This document shows, piece by piece, positions 1 to 10,600 of a stretch of 64,000 bases of DNA; the stretch's first letter is position 1, and every line of letters begins with the position of its first letter. The notes beneath the pieces were generated by a model that saw only the letters and a list, made by a program, of their open reading frames with translations, made no database searches and was not told the DNA's origin. Position numbers and translations under genes: made by a program. The stretch is from Pseudomonas chlororaphis (GTDB lineage: Bacteria; Pseudomonadota; Gammaproteobacteria; Pseudomonadales; Pseudomonadaceae), in contig NZ_MOAL01000004.1 of assembly GCF_003731765.1 (NCBI RefSeq), positions 2,232,001 through 2,296,000 of the forward strand, in the 5' to 3' direction.

Positions 1-95
1 TCAGCGTGCCGCTGATGACCCTGATCCTGCCGCCGATCATCGCGATGATGGGCGCCCCGGCCATGGTGCGGATTGTCCGCCTGCTGGGCAGTTGA
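1..95 (+). CDS. tadC: TadC-like pilus assembly protein, C-terminal fragment
   Basis: Only the last 30 codons are in the window, ending in TGA at 93-95. The visible tail is hydrophobic (runs such as LILPPIIAMMGAPAM) and ends in a short basic stretch. This fits the last membrane segment of a TadC/GspF-type inner-membrane platform protein. The assignment rests mainly on position: tadD, tadE, tadF-like and tadG genes follow at once in the same direction, the usual order in Pseudomonas tad loci. The rest of the gene is outside the window. Confidence 0.6.
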   Translation, partial: SVPLMTLILPPIIAMMGAPAMVRIVRLLGS

Positions 96-129
96 CCCCC
101 TTTTTTTCCTTTTTCGGAGCCCGAATACC

Positions 130-993
130 ATGCCTCGTTACCTGCCCTCCCTGCTCTTGCTTGGCCTGCTCACCCTCGGCGGTTGCAGCAGCCTGCCGGC
201 CCTCGGCCCAGCGGACAATGGCGTTGCCGCCCTCACCGGCAAAGAAGCCAAGGAAGCCCTGCGCCTGGCCCGGGTCCTGCGGGACAACGGGCGCCTCAGC
301 GGGGCTTATGAAATCTACGAGCGCATGGACCAGCGTCAGCAACTCAAGGGCGTGTACCTGATTGAGTTCGCCAGCGTCGCGGCCCAGGTCCGCTCGCCCC
401 GGGAAACCTTCGCCCTGTACAACCGCGCCCGCGAAGAACTGGGCGGCAACCTGCAAGCCATGGCCGCCCCCCAGCGCCTGGCCCTGTGCAGCGGCCTGGC
501 CCGATCACGCCTGGCCATGGGCGGCGCGGAACTGGCCGCGCGGGACTTCCAGTGCGCCCTGGACGTCGAGCCGAACAACCCGCAGAACCTGAACGGCCTG
601 GGGGTTGCCCTGAACATCCAGGGGCAGAACCAGGCCGCCCGCGAAGCCTTTGAAAAAGCCCTGGCCATCGACCCGGCCAATGCCGCCGCCACCAACAACC
701 TGGCCTTGAGCTGGCTGGCCAGCGGCGACAGCGCCCGGGCCATCGGCCTGCTCAACCAGCCCCGGGAAGACCGCGAAGCCTCGCTGCAGTTGAACCTGGC
801 CCTGGCCTACGTGCTCGACGGCCACGACGACACCGCGCGCCGGGTGCTCCTGCAAACCCTCGACCCGAGCTACGCCGAGCCGATCCTGCGGGACTTCCAG
901 GCCACCCGTGAACGCATTGCCAACGGCGCGCCCCTGGCCAGTGAGCTGCTGGCCGCCAGCCAGCGCCCGCTGGCCCTGGCCGAGCACAACTGA
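130..993 (+). CDS. tadD: TadD-like TPR lipoprotein of the Flp pilus system
   Basis: A 287-residue protein with a lipoprotein signal: a basic/hydrophobic leader ending in LGGC, with the lipidated Cys at residue 19. The middle (about residues 115-215) has TPR-type helical repeats, for example the 'NNPQNLNGLGVALNIQGQ' and 'PANAAATNNLALSW' stretches. TadD is an outer-membrane pilotin-like lipoprotein needed for secretin function in Flp pilus assembly. The ATG at 130 is chosen because it starts directly at the lipoprotein signal; the reading frame is open further upstream. It lies 34 nt after the tadC stop and 9 nt before tadE, so it belongs to one operon. Confidence 0.85.
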   Translation: MPRYLPSLLLLGLLTLGGCSSLPALGPADNGVAALTGKEAKEALRLARVLRDNGRLSGAYEIYERMDQRQQLKGVYLIEFASVAAQVRSPRETFALYNRAREELGGNLQAMAAPQRLALCSGLARSRLAMGGAELAARDFQCALDVEPNNPQNLNGLGVALNIQGQNQAAREAFEKALAIDPANAAATNNLALSWLASGDSARAIGLLNQPREDREASLQLNLALAYVLDGHDDTARRVLLQTLDPSYAEPILRDFQATRERIANGAPLASELLAASQRPLALAEHN

Positions 994-1002
994 GCCCCGC
1001 CC

Positions 1003-1548
1003 ATGCCCGCAACTTCAAGCCTTTCACCCCTGCGTCGCCTGTGTCGCGACCAGCAGGCCGTCACCGCCACCGAAACCGCGTTCATCCTGCCGGTGCTGCT
1101 GTTCGCGGTGATGATCCTTTTCGAGCTGGCGCGCATCGCCATGATGATCGGTATCGGCAGCCTGGCCCTGGAACACGCGGTGCAGGATTTTCGCCGTGAA
1201 AAAAGCTTCTACCAGAAGAGTCCCGACCTCCTGCAGGCCGACATCGAGACCCGCATGCTGGAGTACAGCTACGGCTTTCTGACCGAGGACAACCTGGAGA
1301 TCGATGTCCTGCCGTTCGACAACCTGCACCTGTTCGGCCAGGACCGTAAAGAGGCCACGCCCGCGGAGAAGGAGCAGCAAGCCCAGAGTTTCAAGTCGCC
1401 GCCGATCCTCAGCGTGACCGTGGACCTGACCCAGACCTTTATCACCCCGTTGCCAGCCCTGTTCGGCCTGGGCAACGGCTTCCAGTACCAATACCGCCAC
1501 CTGCTCGGCAACCTGCCCAGCGAAGACCCCAGCGAGGACGACGCCTGA
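1003..1548 (+). CDS. tadE: TadE-like pseudopilin
   Basis: A 181-residue protein with a short basic N-terminus, then one hydrophobic segment (about residues 22-48) starting with the TadE-like ETAFILPVLLF sequence. Glu24 sits where the conserved +5 Glu of TadE-type prepilins is expected. The rest is a predicted periplasmic domain of about 130 residues. TadE/TadF are minor pseudopilins processed by the Flp prepilin peptidase and are needed for pilus assembly. The stop TGA shares its last base with the ATG of the next gene, so the two are translationally coupled. The residue before the likely cleavage point is Ala rather than the usual Gly. Confidence 0.8.
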   Translation: MPATSSLSPLRRLCRDQQAVTATETAFILPVLLFAVMILFELARIAMMIGIGSLALEHAVQDFRREKSFYQKSPDLLQADIETRMLEYSYGFLTEDNLEIDVLPFDNLHLFGQDRKEATPAEKEQQAQSFKSPPILSVTVDLTQTFITPLPALFGLGNGFQYQYRHLLGNLPSEDPSEDDA

Positions 1549-2147
1549 TGCGCAACCTGCCCCGCCGCCAACGCGGCAACGCCCTGCTGGAAACGGCGCT
1601 GGTCATGCCCCTGCTGGTGGGCACCGCCCTGGTCAGCGCCGACCTGTACAACGTCAGTCAGGCCCGGGCCTACATGGAGCAGTCGGCCCACAACGTCGCC
1701 TCGGTGCTGGCCGCCCAGCCGACCCTGGACGCCGACGGCCTCGACGCCCTGGTGCGCCAGGCCGCTTCGCCCAAGGTCCTGGGGGACTACGAGATGGTCA
1801 TCAGCAAGGTCTCCCTGGACCGCAGCATGACCTGGAAGCCCCTGCAACGGGGCAGCGTCACCGGCATCTGTCCCAGCTACAGCCAGGGCCGGCAGTACGT
1901 CGGCGGCCTGCCCGAGGAAGAGACCCAGGACGCCGACAAAGACGAAGACGGCGTCAGCCAGCGTTCGGTGATCGTCGTGCAACTGTGCCGCAACAGCAGC
2001 GCGCTGCTGCTGGGCAGCGCCTTGCTGATGGATAAAGAGATGGAGGCCCTGGCCTTCAGCCGCATGCTCTATGACGAGCCCGAACTGGATAAACAGCTGT
2101 CCCGGGAAGCCGGCATTGAGGCCGAAGAAAAGGACGACGCCGGTTAA
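1548..2147 (+). CDS. tadF: TadF-like pseudopilin
   Basis: A 199-residue protein whose N-terminus, R9-G10-N11-A-L-L-E15, is a textbook TadE/TadF processing site: Gly at -1 and Glu at +5, followed by a hydrophobic segment to about residue 32. The C-terminal two thirds is acidic and polar with no motif I recognise. It starts on the stop of the upstream tadE gene and is the last gene before the first TTAAG-N4-CTTAA element, so the tadC-F transcript probably ends or is joined by a new promoter after it. The TadF rather than second TadE label is by position. Confidence 0.75.
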   Translation: MRNLPRRQRGNALLETALVMPLLVGTALVSADLYNVSQARAYMEQSAHNVASVLAAQPTLDADGLDALVRQAASPKVLGDYEMVISKVSLDRSMTWKPLQRGSVTGICPSYSQGRQYVGGLPEEETQDADKDEDGVSQRSVIVVQLCRNSSALLLGSALLMDKEMEALAFSRMLYDEPELDKQLSREAGIEAEEKDDAG

Positions 2148-2155
2148 GGCCTTTA

Positions 2156-2169
2156 TTAAGGCTTCTTAA
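2156..2169. promoter_or_regulatory. TTAAG-N4-CTTAA palindrome, copy 1
   Basis: A perfect inverted repeat TTAAG-GCTT-CTTAA, 9 nt after the tadF-like stop and 66 nt before the DUF454 start. Three further copies occur at 2676, 14098 and 20249. Unlike those, no good -35/-10 pair is visible at the matching distance, so it may be a weak site or part of a terminator. Confidence 0.45.
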
Positions 2170-2234
2170 CTGGTGCGCGGGCGGCATCTGACTTTTACTG
2201 CGGACCCTCGCCGCCGTTGCCGCCAGAGCCTGTC

Positions 2235-2669
2235 ATGCCCGCCAAACCCGTGGTTGCCCCTGTCCCCGCCGAACCCCTGCCCGCCGCCCCCAGTCGCGGC
2301 CTGAAACGCCTGGCCTATGTCGTGCTGGCCTACGCCAGCCTGGGCTGCGGCATCCTCGGGCTGTTCGTCCCGGGGCTGCCCACCACCGAATTCATCCTGC
2401 TCAGCGCCTGGGCCGCCAGTCGCGGTTCACCGCGCCTGAATCGCTGGCTGCTGCAACACCGGGTGTTCGGCACATTGCTGCGCAACTGGCGCGACGGCGG
2501 GGTCATCGAGCGCAAGAACAAACTCTACGCCAGCCTCAGCATGCTGCTGTGCCTCGGCCTGCTGCTGTGGCACGCACCGCCTTTGTGGCTGTTGCTCCTG
2601 GCCGGCAGCGGCATGGCGGTGGGTGCGGGCTGGATCTGGTCGCGCCCGGAGCGCCGGGCCGGCTGCTGA
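2235..2669 (+). CDS. YbaN-like DUF454 inner-membrane protein
   Basis: A small (144 residues from this ATG) membrane protein with the DUF454/YbaN pattern: a first hydrophobic segment leading into GLFVPGLPTTEFILLSAW, then an RGSPRLNRWLLQHRVFG-type loop and two more hydrophobic segments near the C-terminus. The family is widespread in proteobacteria and its function is not established. A TTG codon at 2217 could extend it by six residues; neither start has a clear ribosome-binding site. It sits inside the tad locus between tadF-like and tadG. In Pseudomonas, ybaN-like genes have other locations too, so a role in pilus assembly is only suggested by context. Confidence 0.7.
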   Translation: MPAKPVVAPVPAEPLPAAPSRGLKRLAYVVLAYASLGCGILGLFVPGLPTTEFILLSAWAASRGSPRLNRWLLQHRVFGTLLRNWRDGGVIERKNKLYASLSMLLCLGLLLWHAPPLWLLLLAGSGMAVGAGWIWSRPERRAGC

Positions 2670-2675
2670 GGCGTA

Positions 2676-2689
2676 TTAAGCATTCTTAA
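2676..2689. promoter_or_regulatory. TTAAG-N4-CTTAA palindrome, copy 2
   Basis: A perfect inverted repeat TTAAG-CATT-CTTAA that begins exactly 25 nt upstream of the -35-like TTGCCT at 2701. The same spacing is found for copies 3 and 4. The centre is about 54 nt upstream of the inferred transcription start, a usual place for an activator site. The flank (ATGAACC, GGCGATTGCC) is also shared with other copies. Confidence 0.65.
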
Positions 2690-2700
2690 TGAACCGGCGA

Positions 2701-2729
2701 TTGCCTGATATTGGGAATTATTCTTATCT
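2701..2729 (+). promoter_or_regulatory. Promoter of the tadG/exoprotein unit with Fur box
   Basis: TTGCCT (2701-2706), a 17-nt spacer and TTATCT (2724-2729) form a sigma-70-like promoter. A Fur-box-like dyad, TGGGAAT-T-ATTCTTA (2712-2726), covers the spacer and the -10 region, so iron-loaded Fur would block the promoter. The same layout, with the same spacing, occurs at 14123-14151. Inferred start of transcription is near 2736. Confidence 0.6.
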
Positions 2730-2788
2730 TTGCCGCCACCTGCCGAGCAGCGGATGCCCCTCCCGCTCGGCCTGATCCCCCGGCAACG

Positions 2789-2965
2789 ATGAGCCCCGTC
2801 ATGACATTCCCGCTTTCCCGGTTACCCGTCCAACTGCTGCGCCAGCTGCACGCCTGCGCCGGCCAGCAACGGGTGCCGCTGCTGCTGTTGCTGGTCAACG
2901 CGGGCCTGGCCTACGAGGGCCTGTACATCCCCTACGACACGCTGCTGCCGAGCAAACAGCCATGA
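2789..2965 (+). CDS. Small membrane protein coupled to tadG
   Basis: A 58-residue protein from the ATG at 2789 (a second ATG lies at 2801). It has one hydrophobic stretch (RVPLLLLLVNAGLAYEGLYI) and a short polar tail. Its stop overlaps the tadG ATG by four bases (ATGA), which strongly suggests it is translated. An upstream reading-frame extension to 2711 is discarded because that position lies before the inferred transcription start. No homologue is recognised. In P. aeruginosa a small uncharacterised gene also lies next to tadG, so it may be a minor tad component. Confidence 0.55.
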   Translation: MSPVMTFPLSRLPVQLLRQLHACAGQQRVPLLLLLVNAGLAYEGLYIPYDTLLPSKQP

Positions 2966-4551
2966 CGCGCCGCTACCAGCGTCTGGTGGCCGGCCTGCGC
3001 CGCCAGGCCGCGCGCCTGGCGGTCGAAGAGCACGGCGGCGTGGCACCGTTCATGGTCCTGGCCATTGGCGGCGCCCTGCTCGCCACCGCCTACGCCATCG
3101 ACCTGGCGCGCATGACCAACAATGCTGCGCAAATCAAGCGTGCCACCGACGCCGCCGCCATCGCCATCGGCAACCAATTGCTGATGGACAGCCGCAGCAC
3201 CCCCGAGCAACTGAGCAAAATGGCCTGGGGTTATGTGCAGAACAACCTGGGCATGGACAGCGACCTGTTTGAACAGATCACCTACGACTCGATGAAAGTC
3301 ACCCGCGGTGGTGGCGGTGACAGCCCGGTGACTCTGCGCGTGGACATCAACCTCCAGGCCCAAGCCGCGCTGATCGGCGGCGGTGCCGTGCAACAGCAGG
3401 TGCATTCGACCTCTGAAGTGCTGTCACGGCCCACCGAAGTGGCGCTGATCCTGCCCACCACCCTCTCCGAAACCGAACCCGACCTCGCCGCCCTGCGCCG
3501 CCTGGGCAAGTCCCTGGCGGACAACCTGCTGGGGGAAGACGGCGAGCAGGACGAGAGCAACAAAGTCTGGCTGTCACTGATCCCCTACAGCCAGGCGGTG
3601 AATGTCTACGACGCCAAGGACCCGCAGCGGATCAACCGCTGGGCCGCCCCCGGGGCGTTGAACCCGGTGGAACTGCGCAGCCTGTTCCGTACCGGCTACG
3701 CCAGCCTGGCCGACCGGCGCATACCCGATCGCCGGGCCAACCTGCTGTGCATGTACCGCGGCCTGGGCCTGGGTCAGAACTACTACTGGGACCAACCGCC
3801 CGAAGGCCAATTCAAGGTCTACTACCGCCACGACCTGCCAGAGAACGGCAGCCCCGGTGCGCCGGCCATTTCCTGGCGCGGGCCCAATCCGGACTTCGGC
3901 CAGGCCGACGGCGTGGTGGACACCCGCTGGATGGTCGCCGACAAAGGTTGCCCGAATGCCGCCCTGCTGCCCCTGACCCAGGACCGGGAGAAAATCGACC
4001 AGCGCCTGGATCAACTCTCCACCCGCTTCAACACCAACTACGCGATCGCCATGGGCTGGGCCGCCATGTCCCTGTCACCGAACATGCGCGGCCTCAATGG
4101 CTGGGGCGACAGCGAGCGCCCCCTGGATTTCAACCAGGACGGCAACGCCGACAACGTCAAGATCATTGTCATGCTGGCCAACACCACCGGTAACTGGTTC
4201 GACACCGACGCGTACAACAGCGAAGTCGGCCAGGCGATCGACGGCCAGAGCAACACCACCTCGGCCAACGATGTGGCCGGTCGGCGCTTCCAGCGGCTGT
4301 GCGACAGCTTTCGCGCGCGCAACCTGAAGTTCTATTTCATCGGCGTGCGCCCCGGCGACCCCAAGGATTTCGGCCGCCAGCTGTTCGACAAGGTCGCCAG
4401 CCCCGGCCTGCGCATCTGCACCAACGGTGAACAGAACATGGTCTTCGCCGACGCCGAGAACTTCGCCGACGGCGAACGCGAGATCAACGGTTTGCTCCAG
4501 GACATCGCCGACAAGATCAAACACGAGCGCTACGCCCGCCTGATCGAGTGA
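2962..4551 (+). CDS. tadG: TadG-like pilus assembly protein
   Basis: A 529-residue protein. After a basic start comes EEHGGVAPFMVLAIGGALLATAYAIDLARM, the TadE/TadG-type N-terminal membrane segment (about residues 22-50), followed by the NAAQIKRATDAAAIA stretch usual in TadG. A large periplasmic region follows, with a von Willebrand-like C-terminal part (EVALILPTTLSETEPD near 155-175, VKIIVMLANTTGNW near 395-410). TadG is an envelope protein of the Flp system. It overlaps the small protein upstream by 4 nt and is followed after 53 nt by the giant exoprotein gene, with no terminator between, so both are probably on one transcript. Confidence 0.85.
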   Translation: MTRRYQRLVAGLRRQAARLAVEEHGGVAPFMVLAIGGALLATAYAIDLARMTNNAAQIKRATDAAAIAIGNQLLMDSRSTPEQLSKMAWGYVQNNLGMDSDLFEQITYDSMKVTRGGGGDSPVTLRVDINLQAQAALIGGGAVQQQVHSTSEVLSRPTEVALILPTTLSETEPDLAALRRLGKSLADNLLGEDGEQDESNKVWLSLIPYSQAVNVYDAKDPQRINRWAAPGALNPVELRSLFRTGYASLADRRIPDRRANLLCMYRGLGLGQNYYWDQPPEGQFKVYYRHDLPENGSPGAPAISWRGPNPDFGQADGVVDTRWMVADKGCPNAALLPLTQDREKIDQRLDQLSTRFNTNYAIAMGWAAMSLSPNMRGLNGWGDSERPLDFNQDGNADNVKIIVMLANTTGNWFDTDAYNSEVGQAIDGQSNTTSANDVAGRRFQRLCDSFRARNLKFYFIGVRPGDPKDFGRQLFDKVASPGLRICTNGEQNMVFADAENFADGEREINGLLQDIADKIKHERYARLIE

Positions 4552-4604
4552 TTGCCCCGCTTCTTCCATTCGCCTGCCCGCCCCCTTCAACAAAGGATTC
4601 CGCC

Positions 4605-7600
4605 ATGACTGCGCCCACTCGCTCCAACCGCCCGCGTCTTTCGACCCTGGCCCTGGCCCTCGAACCACGGATGATGTTCGATGCGGCGGCAGTCGCCACC
4701 GGCGCCGAAACCGCGGCCCAGGCCGAAGCCCAGCAAACCGGCAACCAGGCGCCGACCCTCAGCGCCGACGCCAGCCACGCCACCTATACGGTGGGCCAGT
4801 CGGACGCCACCGGGGTCGAGGTGTTCAAGAACACCAGCGCCTCGACCGTGGACAGCGGCCAGGCCTTCGACACCCTGGTGATCACCGTGGACAGCAGCAA
4901 CAGCCAGGAAGCCCTGGTGATTGATGGCAAGACCATCCAGCTGACCAGCGAACTCAGTGGCGTCACCGAAAATAACGCTTACTCCTATCAGGTCAGCACG
5001 TCGGGCGGCCAGACCACGGTGTCGCTCTTCCTCTCCTCGTCCGACGCCAACAGCGCCGCCGACCTCAAGACGCTGGTCGACGGCATCCGCTACAAGGCCC
5101 TGGACACCAGCATCGACAGCGGCGCGCGGACCATCACCCTGAGCAGCCTCAAGGACGACGGCGGCACCGCCGATGGCGGTACAGACACCACCGCGCTCAA
5201 CCTCAGCTCCAGCATCAACCTGGTCAACGACACCAACCGCCCGCCGGTGCTGGTGGACGCCGGGGTGCCCGACCTGGCCCAGGCGCAAAACATCAAGGAC
5301 CTGGGCACCAGCAAGGAAGTGGTGTACTCCGCCGACGGCAAGCACCTGTATGCCGCCGGCGCCAACGGCACCCTGGTGACCTTCGCTGTGGACGAACACG
5401 GCAACCTGACCACCGAACAGGTGCTGAAGAACGTCACCGACCTGGGCACCCTCAACGACCTGACCCTGAGCGCCGATGGCAAGTCGCTGTACGCCTTGTC
5501 CGGCAGCAAGATCATCACCCTCAATGTCGCCGGCGACGGCCAGCTCAGCTACGCCGCCAGCACCTCCGCCGGTGGCAACCTGATCAGCCTGGCACTGTCC
5601 GAGGACGGCAAGCAGCTCTATGTCACCAACCAGTACGACGGCCTGGCGGTGTTCGAACGCAACACCGAGACCGGGGCCCTGGGCACCACCGCCGTGCAGC
5701 GTCTCAATGAAGGCGCCCTGGGCGGGGGCCGTTCGCGCACCGTGCTCAGTGTGGGCGACTACGTGTACGTGGTCTCCAACACCAGCGTGGTGACCCTGGA
5801 ACGGGGCAGCGACGGCAAGCTCACCAAGCTCCTCGACGGCACCCTCAGCGTGGGCATCAGCAGCAGTACGCCGACCACCCTGACCGCCTCCGCCGACGGC
5901 CGTTTCGTCTACCTCAGTGACGCCAGCAACGGCGTGATCAAGGTGCTCGAATTGCGTGACAGCAGCGACGGCAAGGAACTGGTGCTGGTGGACAGCACCC
6001 AGCTCGGCGGGGTCAGCAGCCTGGCCCTGTCCAGCGACGGCCAGCGCTTGTTCGCCACGTCCAGCAGCGGCGGCACCCTGAGCGTGTACCGGGTCGGCAG
6101 CGACGGCCGCCTGACCCTCACCGGCACCCTCAGCGACGTGCCCGGCGCCGTCACCGTCAGTACCTCCCCCGATGGCCAGTCGGTGGTGGTAGGCGGCACC
6201 GGCCTGAACCGCTTCAGCGACGTGCAGACCTACATCAGCGGCAGTGACAGCACAGTCGCCAGCGGCGTGACCCTGAGCGACGTCAACCTCGACAAACTCA
6301 ACGCCGGTCAGGGCAACTACCAGGGCGCCAGCGTCACCCTCGAACGTACCGGTGGTGCCTCCAGCGACGACAGTTTCGGTTTCAAGACCGGCAGCGGCCT
6401 GAGCCTGTCCGGCGACAAGGTGCTGAAGAACGGCGTGGAAATCGGCACCTTCAACCAGAGTGGCGGCACCCTCACGATCACCTTCAGCACCCAGCTCACC
6501 AGCGCCGAGGCCAATGCCGTGCTGCACCAGGTGACCTACCACAACAGCACCTCGCCCGACGGCACCCTGATCAGCCTGAACCTGGTGGCCAACGACGGCG
6601 AACTGAACAGCCGGGCCCTGGTCCTGACCTTGCTGCTGAGCAATAACAGTGCGCCGACCCTGACCACCACCGTGGTCAGCCACACCCCCTACGACACCGC
6701 CACGGTGCAGACCCCACTGTTCAGCGACACCGCGGTGAACACCGGTGAAGTCGGGCAAACCATCCTGTCCCTGGACCTCAAGGTCAGCGGCCTGGTAAAC
6801 CCGGCCAACGAATTCCTGATGGTCGACGGCACCCGCATCGACCTGTCCCAGTCCGGCAGCGGCACCACGGCCAGCGGCTACAGCTACAGCTATGTGCGCA
6901 ACGGCAGCACTGCCACCCTGCACATCAGTCGCGACAGCGGCATCAGCAGCACCGCCGTGCAGAACCTGGTCAACGGCATCGCCTACGTCAATGACAGCGC
7001 CAGCGCGGTCAGCGGCAGCCGCACCTTCACCCTGGCCACCCTGCGCGACGACGGCGGCACCGCCAACGGCAGCAGCGACAGCCGCGACCTGAACATCAGC
7101 ACCACCCTGGCCATCGCCGTGAACAACGCGCCCCAGGCCCAGGTCGACGTCAGCGTGGACACCAACCTCTACTACTTCAACGGCAGCCTCAGCGGCTACA
7201 CCGACTACGTCAGCGGCGTGACCCTGTCCAGCGACGGCAAGACCCTGCTGGTGATCGGCAACAGCGGCAGCAACACCAGCGGCATCAGCTACCTGCGGGT
7301 CTACAGCCGCGACCCGCTGACCGGCGCCCTGAGCCTGACCCAGAGTTTTACCCAAGGCAGCGTGGACAACCCGGACACGGTGGCCATCGAAGTCAACGGC
7401 CTGAACACCATCAGCACCGTCACGGTTTCCGCGGACGGCAGCCTGGTCTACGTGGCCGGCTACAGCACCGCCAACTCGGTGACCAGCGCCAGCCTGCTGC
7501 TGTTCAAGCGTGACGCCAACGGCACCCTGACCTTCGATTCGGTGGCGGCCAGCGGCACCAGCGGCCTCAATGCACCGATCAGCGAAATCGTGCTGTCCGC

Positions 7601-10600
7601 CGACGGTCAATCGCTGTACACCATCAACGGCGTCAACCCCCACGACGTCAGCACCGGCAAGAGCGAAGTGGCGATGTTCAGCCGCGACCCGAACAGCGGC
7701 GCCCTGACCTTTATCGGCTCCTATGTCGGCGGCAGCGCGGCCCTGGGGCTCAACGTGCCCACCGGCATCGTGGTGTCCGGCGATGGCCGGTCGGTGTACA
7801 TCAGCAACGCCAGCAGCGCCATGATCACCGTGCTCTCCCGGGACCCGGCCAGCGGCGTCCTGACCTACGTCAGCGCGATCACCCAGGCCAGCATCGCCGC
7901 CAGCGCCGACGCGGCCAACCAGCCCACCGACCTGCGCTACCTGCAGAACCTGCAAGACATCGTGATTTCGCCCGACAACAACTTCGTCTACGTGTCCTCG
8001 GGCAGCTACGCCTTTGTCTCGATCTTCCAACGCCAGGCCGACGGCAGCCTCAGCTACGTCGGCTCGGTGGACACCTACAACACTAAATACTCCAACTCCC
8101 TGGCCCTGCGGGAAATGGCCCTGTCTGCCGACGGTAAGACCCTGTACGTCAGCACCTACGGCGGCCAGTCGCTGTTGGTGTTCAGCCGCGACCTCAGCAC
8201 CGGCAAGCTGACCTTCGTCGAGAACCTCAAGGGCAACAAGAACTACAACCACCTGACGGTCAGCAGCGACGGCCTCAACCTGTACACCGGCACCTCCAGC
8301 TTCATCAGCGGCCTGGACATCTTCTCGGCCAAGGCCAACGGCGACTACAGCGAACAACAGCCGACGGTCTTCGCCGAACACCTGGACTTTTCCGACATCG
8401 ACCTCGATGCCCTCGACAACTACCAGGGCGCGAGCATCACCGTGGTGCGCAACGGCGGCGCCAACAGCGACGACCTGTTCGGCTTCAGCACCGGCAATGG
8501 CCTGAGCCTGGAAGGCGGCCAGATCCTCCTCGACAACCAGCCGATCGCCGAGGTCAGCAACAGCGGCGGCACCCTCAAGGTGACCTTCAGCGCCGAGGTC
8601 ACACAGGAGCAGGTCAACCAGGTCCTGCATCAGCTCACCTACGCCAACGGCGCCGACAGCCAGCCGGCCCGGGTCGACCTGCAAATCAGCTTCAGCGACG
8701 GCAGCAAAAGCGTCAGCAGCGGTCTGACCCTGCTGCTCAACCAAGCCCCGGAGGTTGGCAACCCGGGCTACGGCCTGCCGGCCGCCACCGGCAACAGCCC
8801 CTACACCGTGACCCTGCCCAGCGACCTGTTCAGCGACGCCGAGGGCGACAGCCTGACCTGGGACCTCAGCGGCCTGCCGGCCGGGATGAGCTTCGACGCC
8901 GCCACCCTGACCCTGTCCGGCACCCCATCAGGGTTGGGTGTGGGCGAGCATCTGCTGACCCTGAGCGTGGTCGACAGCCTGGGCAATGCCACCGAACGAC
9001 AGATCAGCCTGCAGGTCACCGCCGACCCCAGCCAGGTGCCGAGCCTGGGTGGCGACTCCAGTTCCCTGGAGTACGGCGGCAACACCGATGGCAACGTCCC
9101 CGGCAGCGACGGCAGCGTGCTGGCCGGGGCCAAGGACACGGTGGTGTCCGGGGACGGCAAGTACCTCTACGTGGTGAGCATTTCGCCGGACGGCCCGTCC
9201 TCGGTGAGCGTCTTCAGCCGCGCCGCCGACGGCAGCCTGACCTGGGTCCAGAGCCTGTCCGACAGTGCCATCGCCGGCCTGGCCGGCGCCCTGAAAGTCG
9301 TGGTCAGCGCCGACCAGAAATCCCTCTATGTGATCGGCAGCGACGCCAACAGCCTGCTGGTATTCAGCCGTGACAGCGACAGCGGCCAACTGACCCTGCG
9401 CTCGACACTGGCCGGCCCGGCCGACAGCAGCATCACCGCCGTCGCCAGCCACGGCGACCAGGTCTATGTGGCCAGCGGCGACAGCGTGCGGGTCTACCAG
9501 CAACAGAGCGACGGCCAACTGACCCTGCTGCGCACTTATCAGGATGGCGTCGGCGGCATCGACGGCCTGCAAGGGGTGCAGCACCTGCTGGTGTCCGCCG
9601 ACGGCCGCTTCCTGTTTATCGGCGCCTCGGGCGACAACAGCATCGCCACGGCCATGGCCATCAACAGCGACGGCAGCCTGACCCTGATCAACACCCTGGT
9701 GGGCGGCAGCGCCGACAGCACTTTCTTCATCCAGGCCTTGAGCGTATCGGCCGACGGCAAGACCCTCTACGCCCTGAACAACGACACCCAGCAGACCCTG
9801 GAAATCCTCGCCATCGGCGCCGACGGGCGCTTAAGCCTGGTCAGCAGCCTGGCGCTGGACGGCAGCGTCACCGACATCCAGGTCGCCGCCGACGGCAGCG
9901 CACTATTCGTGATCGGCAGCGAGATTCAGGTGTTCAAACGCGACAGCGGCGGCCAACTGACCCTGCAAGGCAGCTTCGACCGCTGGGACAACCCCTGGGG
10001 CATCGGCTTTGCCGACCTCACCAGCGTGTCCCTGAGCCCGGACGGCAAGCAGCTGTACATCAGCGGCTCGGTGGACTGGAACGAAACCTTGCTGGTGCTC
10101 AATATCGGCCTGCCGGAAGTCACCTACACCGAAGGCGACGCCGCCATCGCCCTGTTGCCCAGCGGCACCCTGAGCGACCCGCAACTGGATGCGGCCGGCG
10201 ACTACAACGGCGCCAGCCTGACCATCGGTCGCGACGGCGGCAGCAACGCTGCCGACACCTACGAGTTCATCGCCGACAACGGCCTGACCCTGAGCAACGG
10301 GCAGATCTTCAAGAACGGTGTGGCGATCGCCGACTTCGTGGACAACAACGGTGTGCTGACGGTGACCTTTATTGCCGCCACCAGCCCGGCGGATGCGCGC
10401 AACGTGCTGCGCCAGATCGCTTACCGCAACAGCAGCCAGGACCCCACCGCCCAGGGCGCCGGGCCGAAGTTCGCGATCCAGCTCAACGACGGCGACAACA
10501 ACAGCGCCAGCGTGCGGGTCAAGGTCAACCTGGTGGGGGTCAACGATCCGGCGATCCTCGACAGCACCGTGCTCGACCCGACCCTGGCCGAGGACAACGA

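Noticed and set aside
4587-8744. A 1385-codon open frame antisense to the exoprotein gene, with further long ones at 9903-11198 and 11244-12878
   Set aside because: They mirror the repetitive, high-GC codon pattern of the sense gene. Their translations are Val/Gly/Ala-rich repeats without domains, and no ribosome-binding site stands out.
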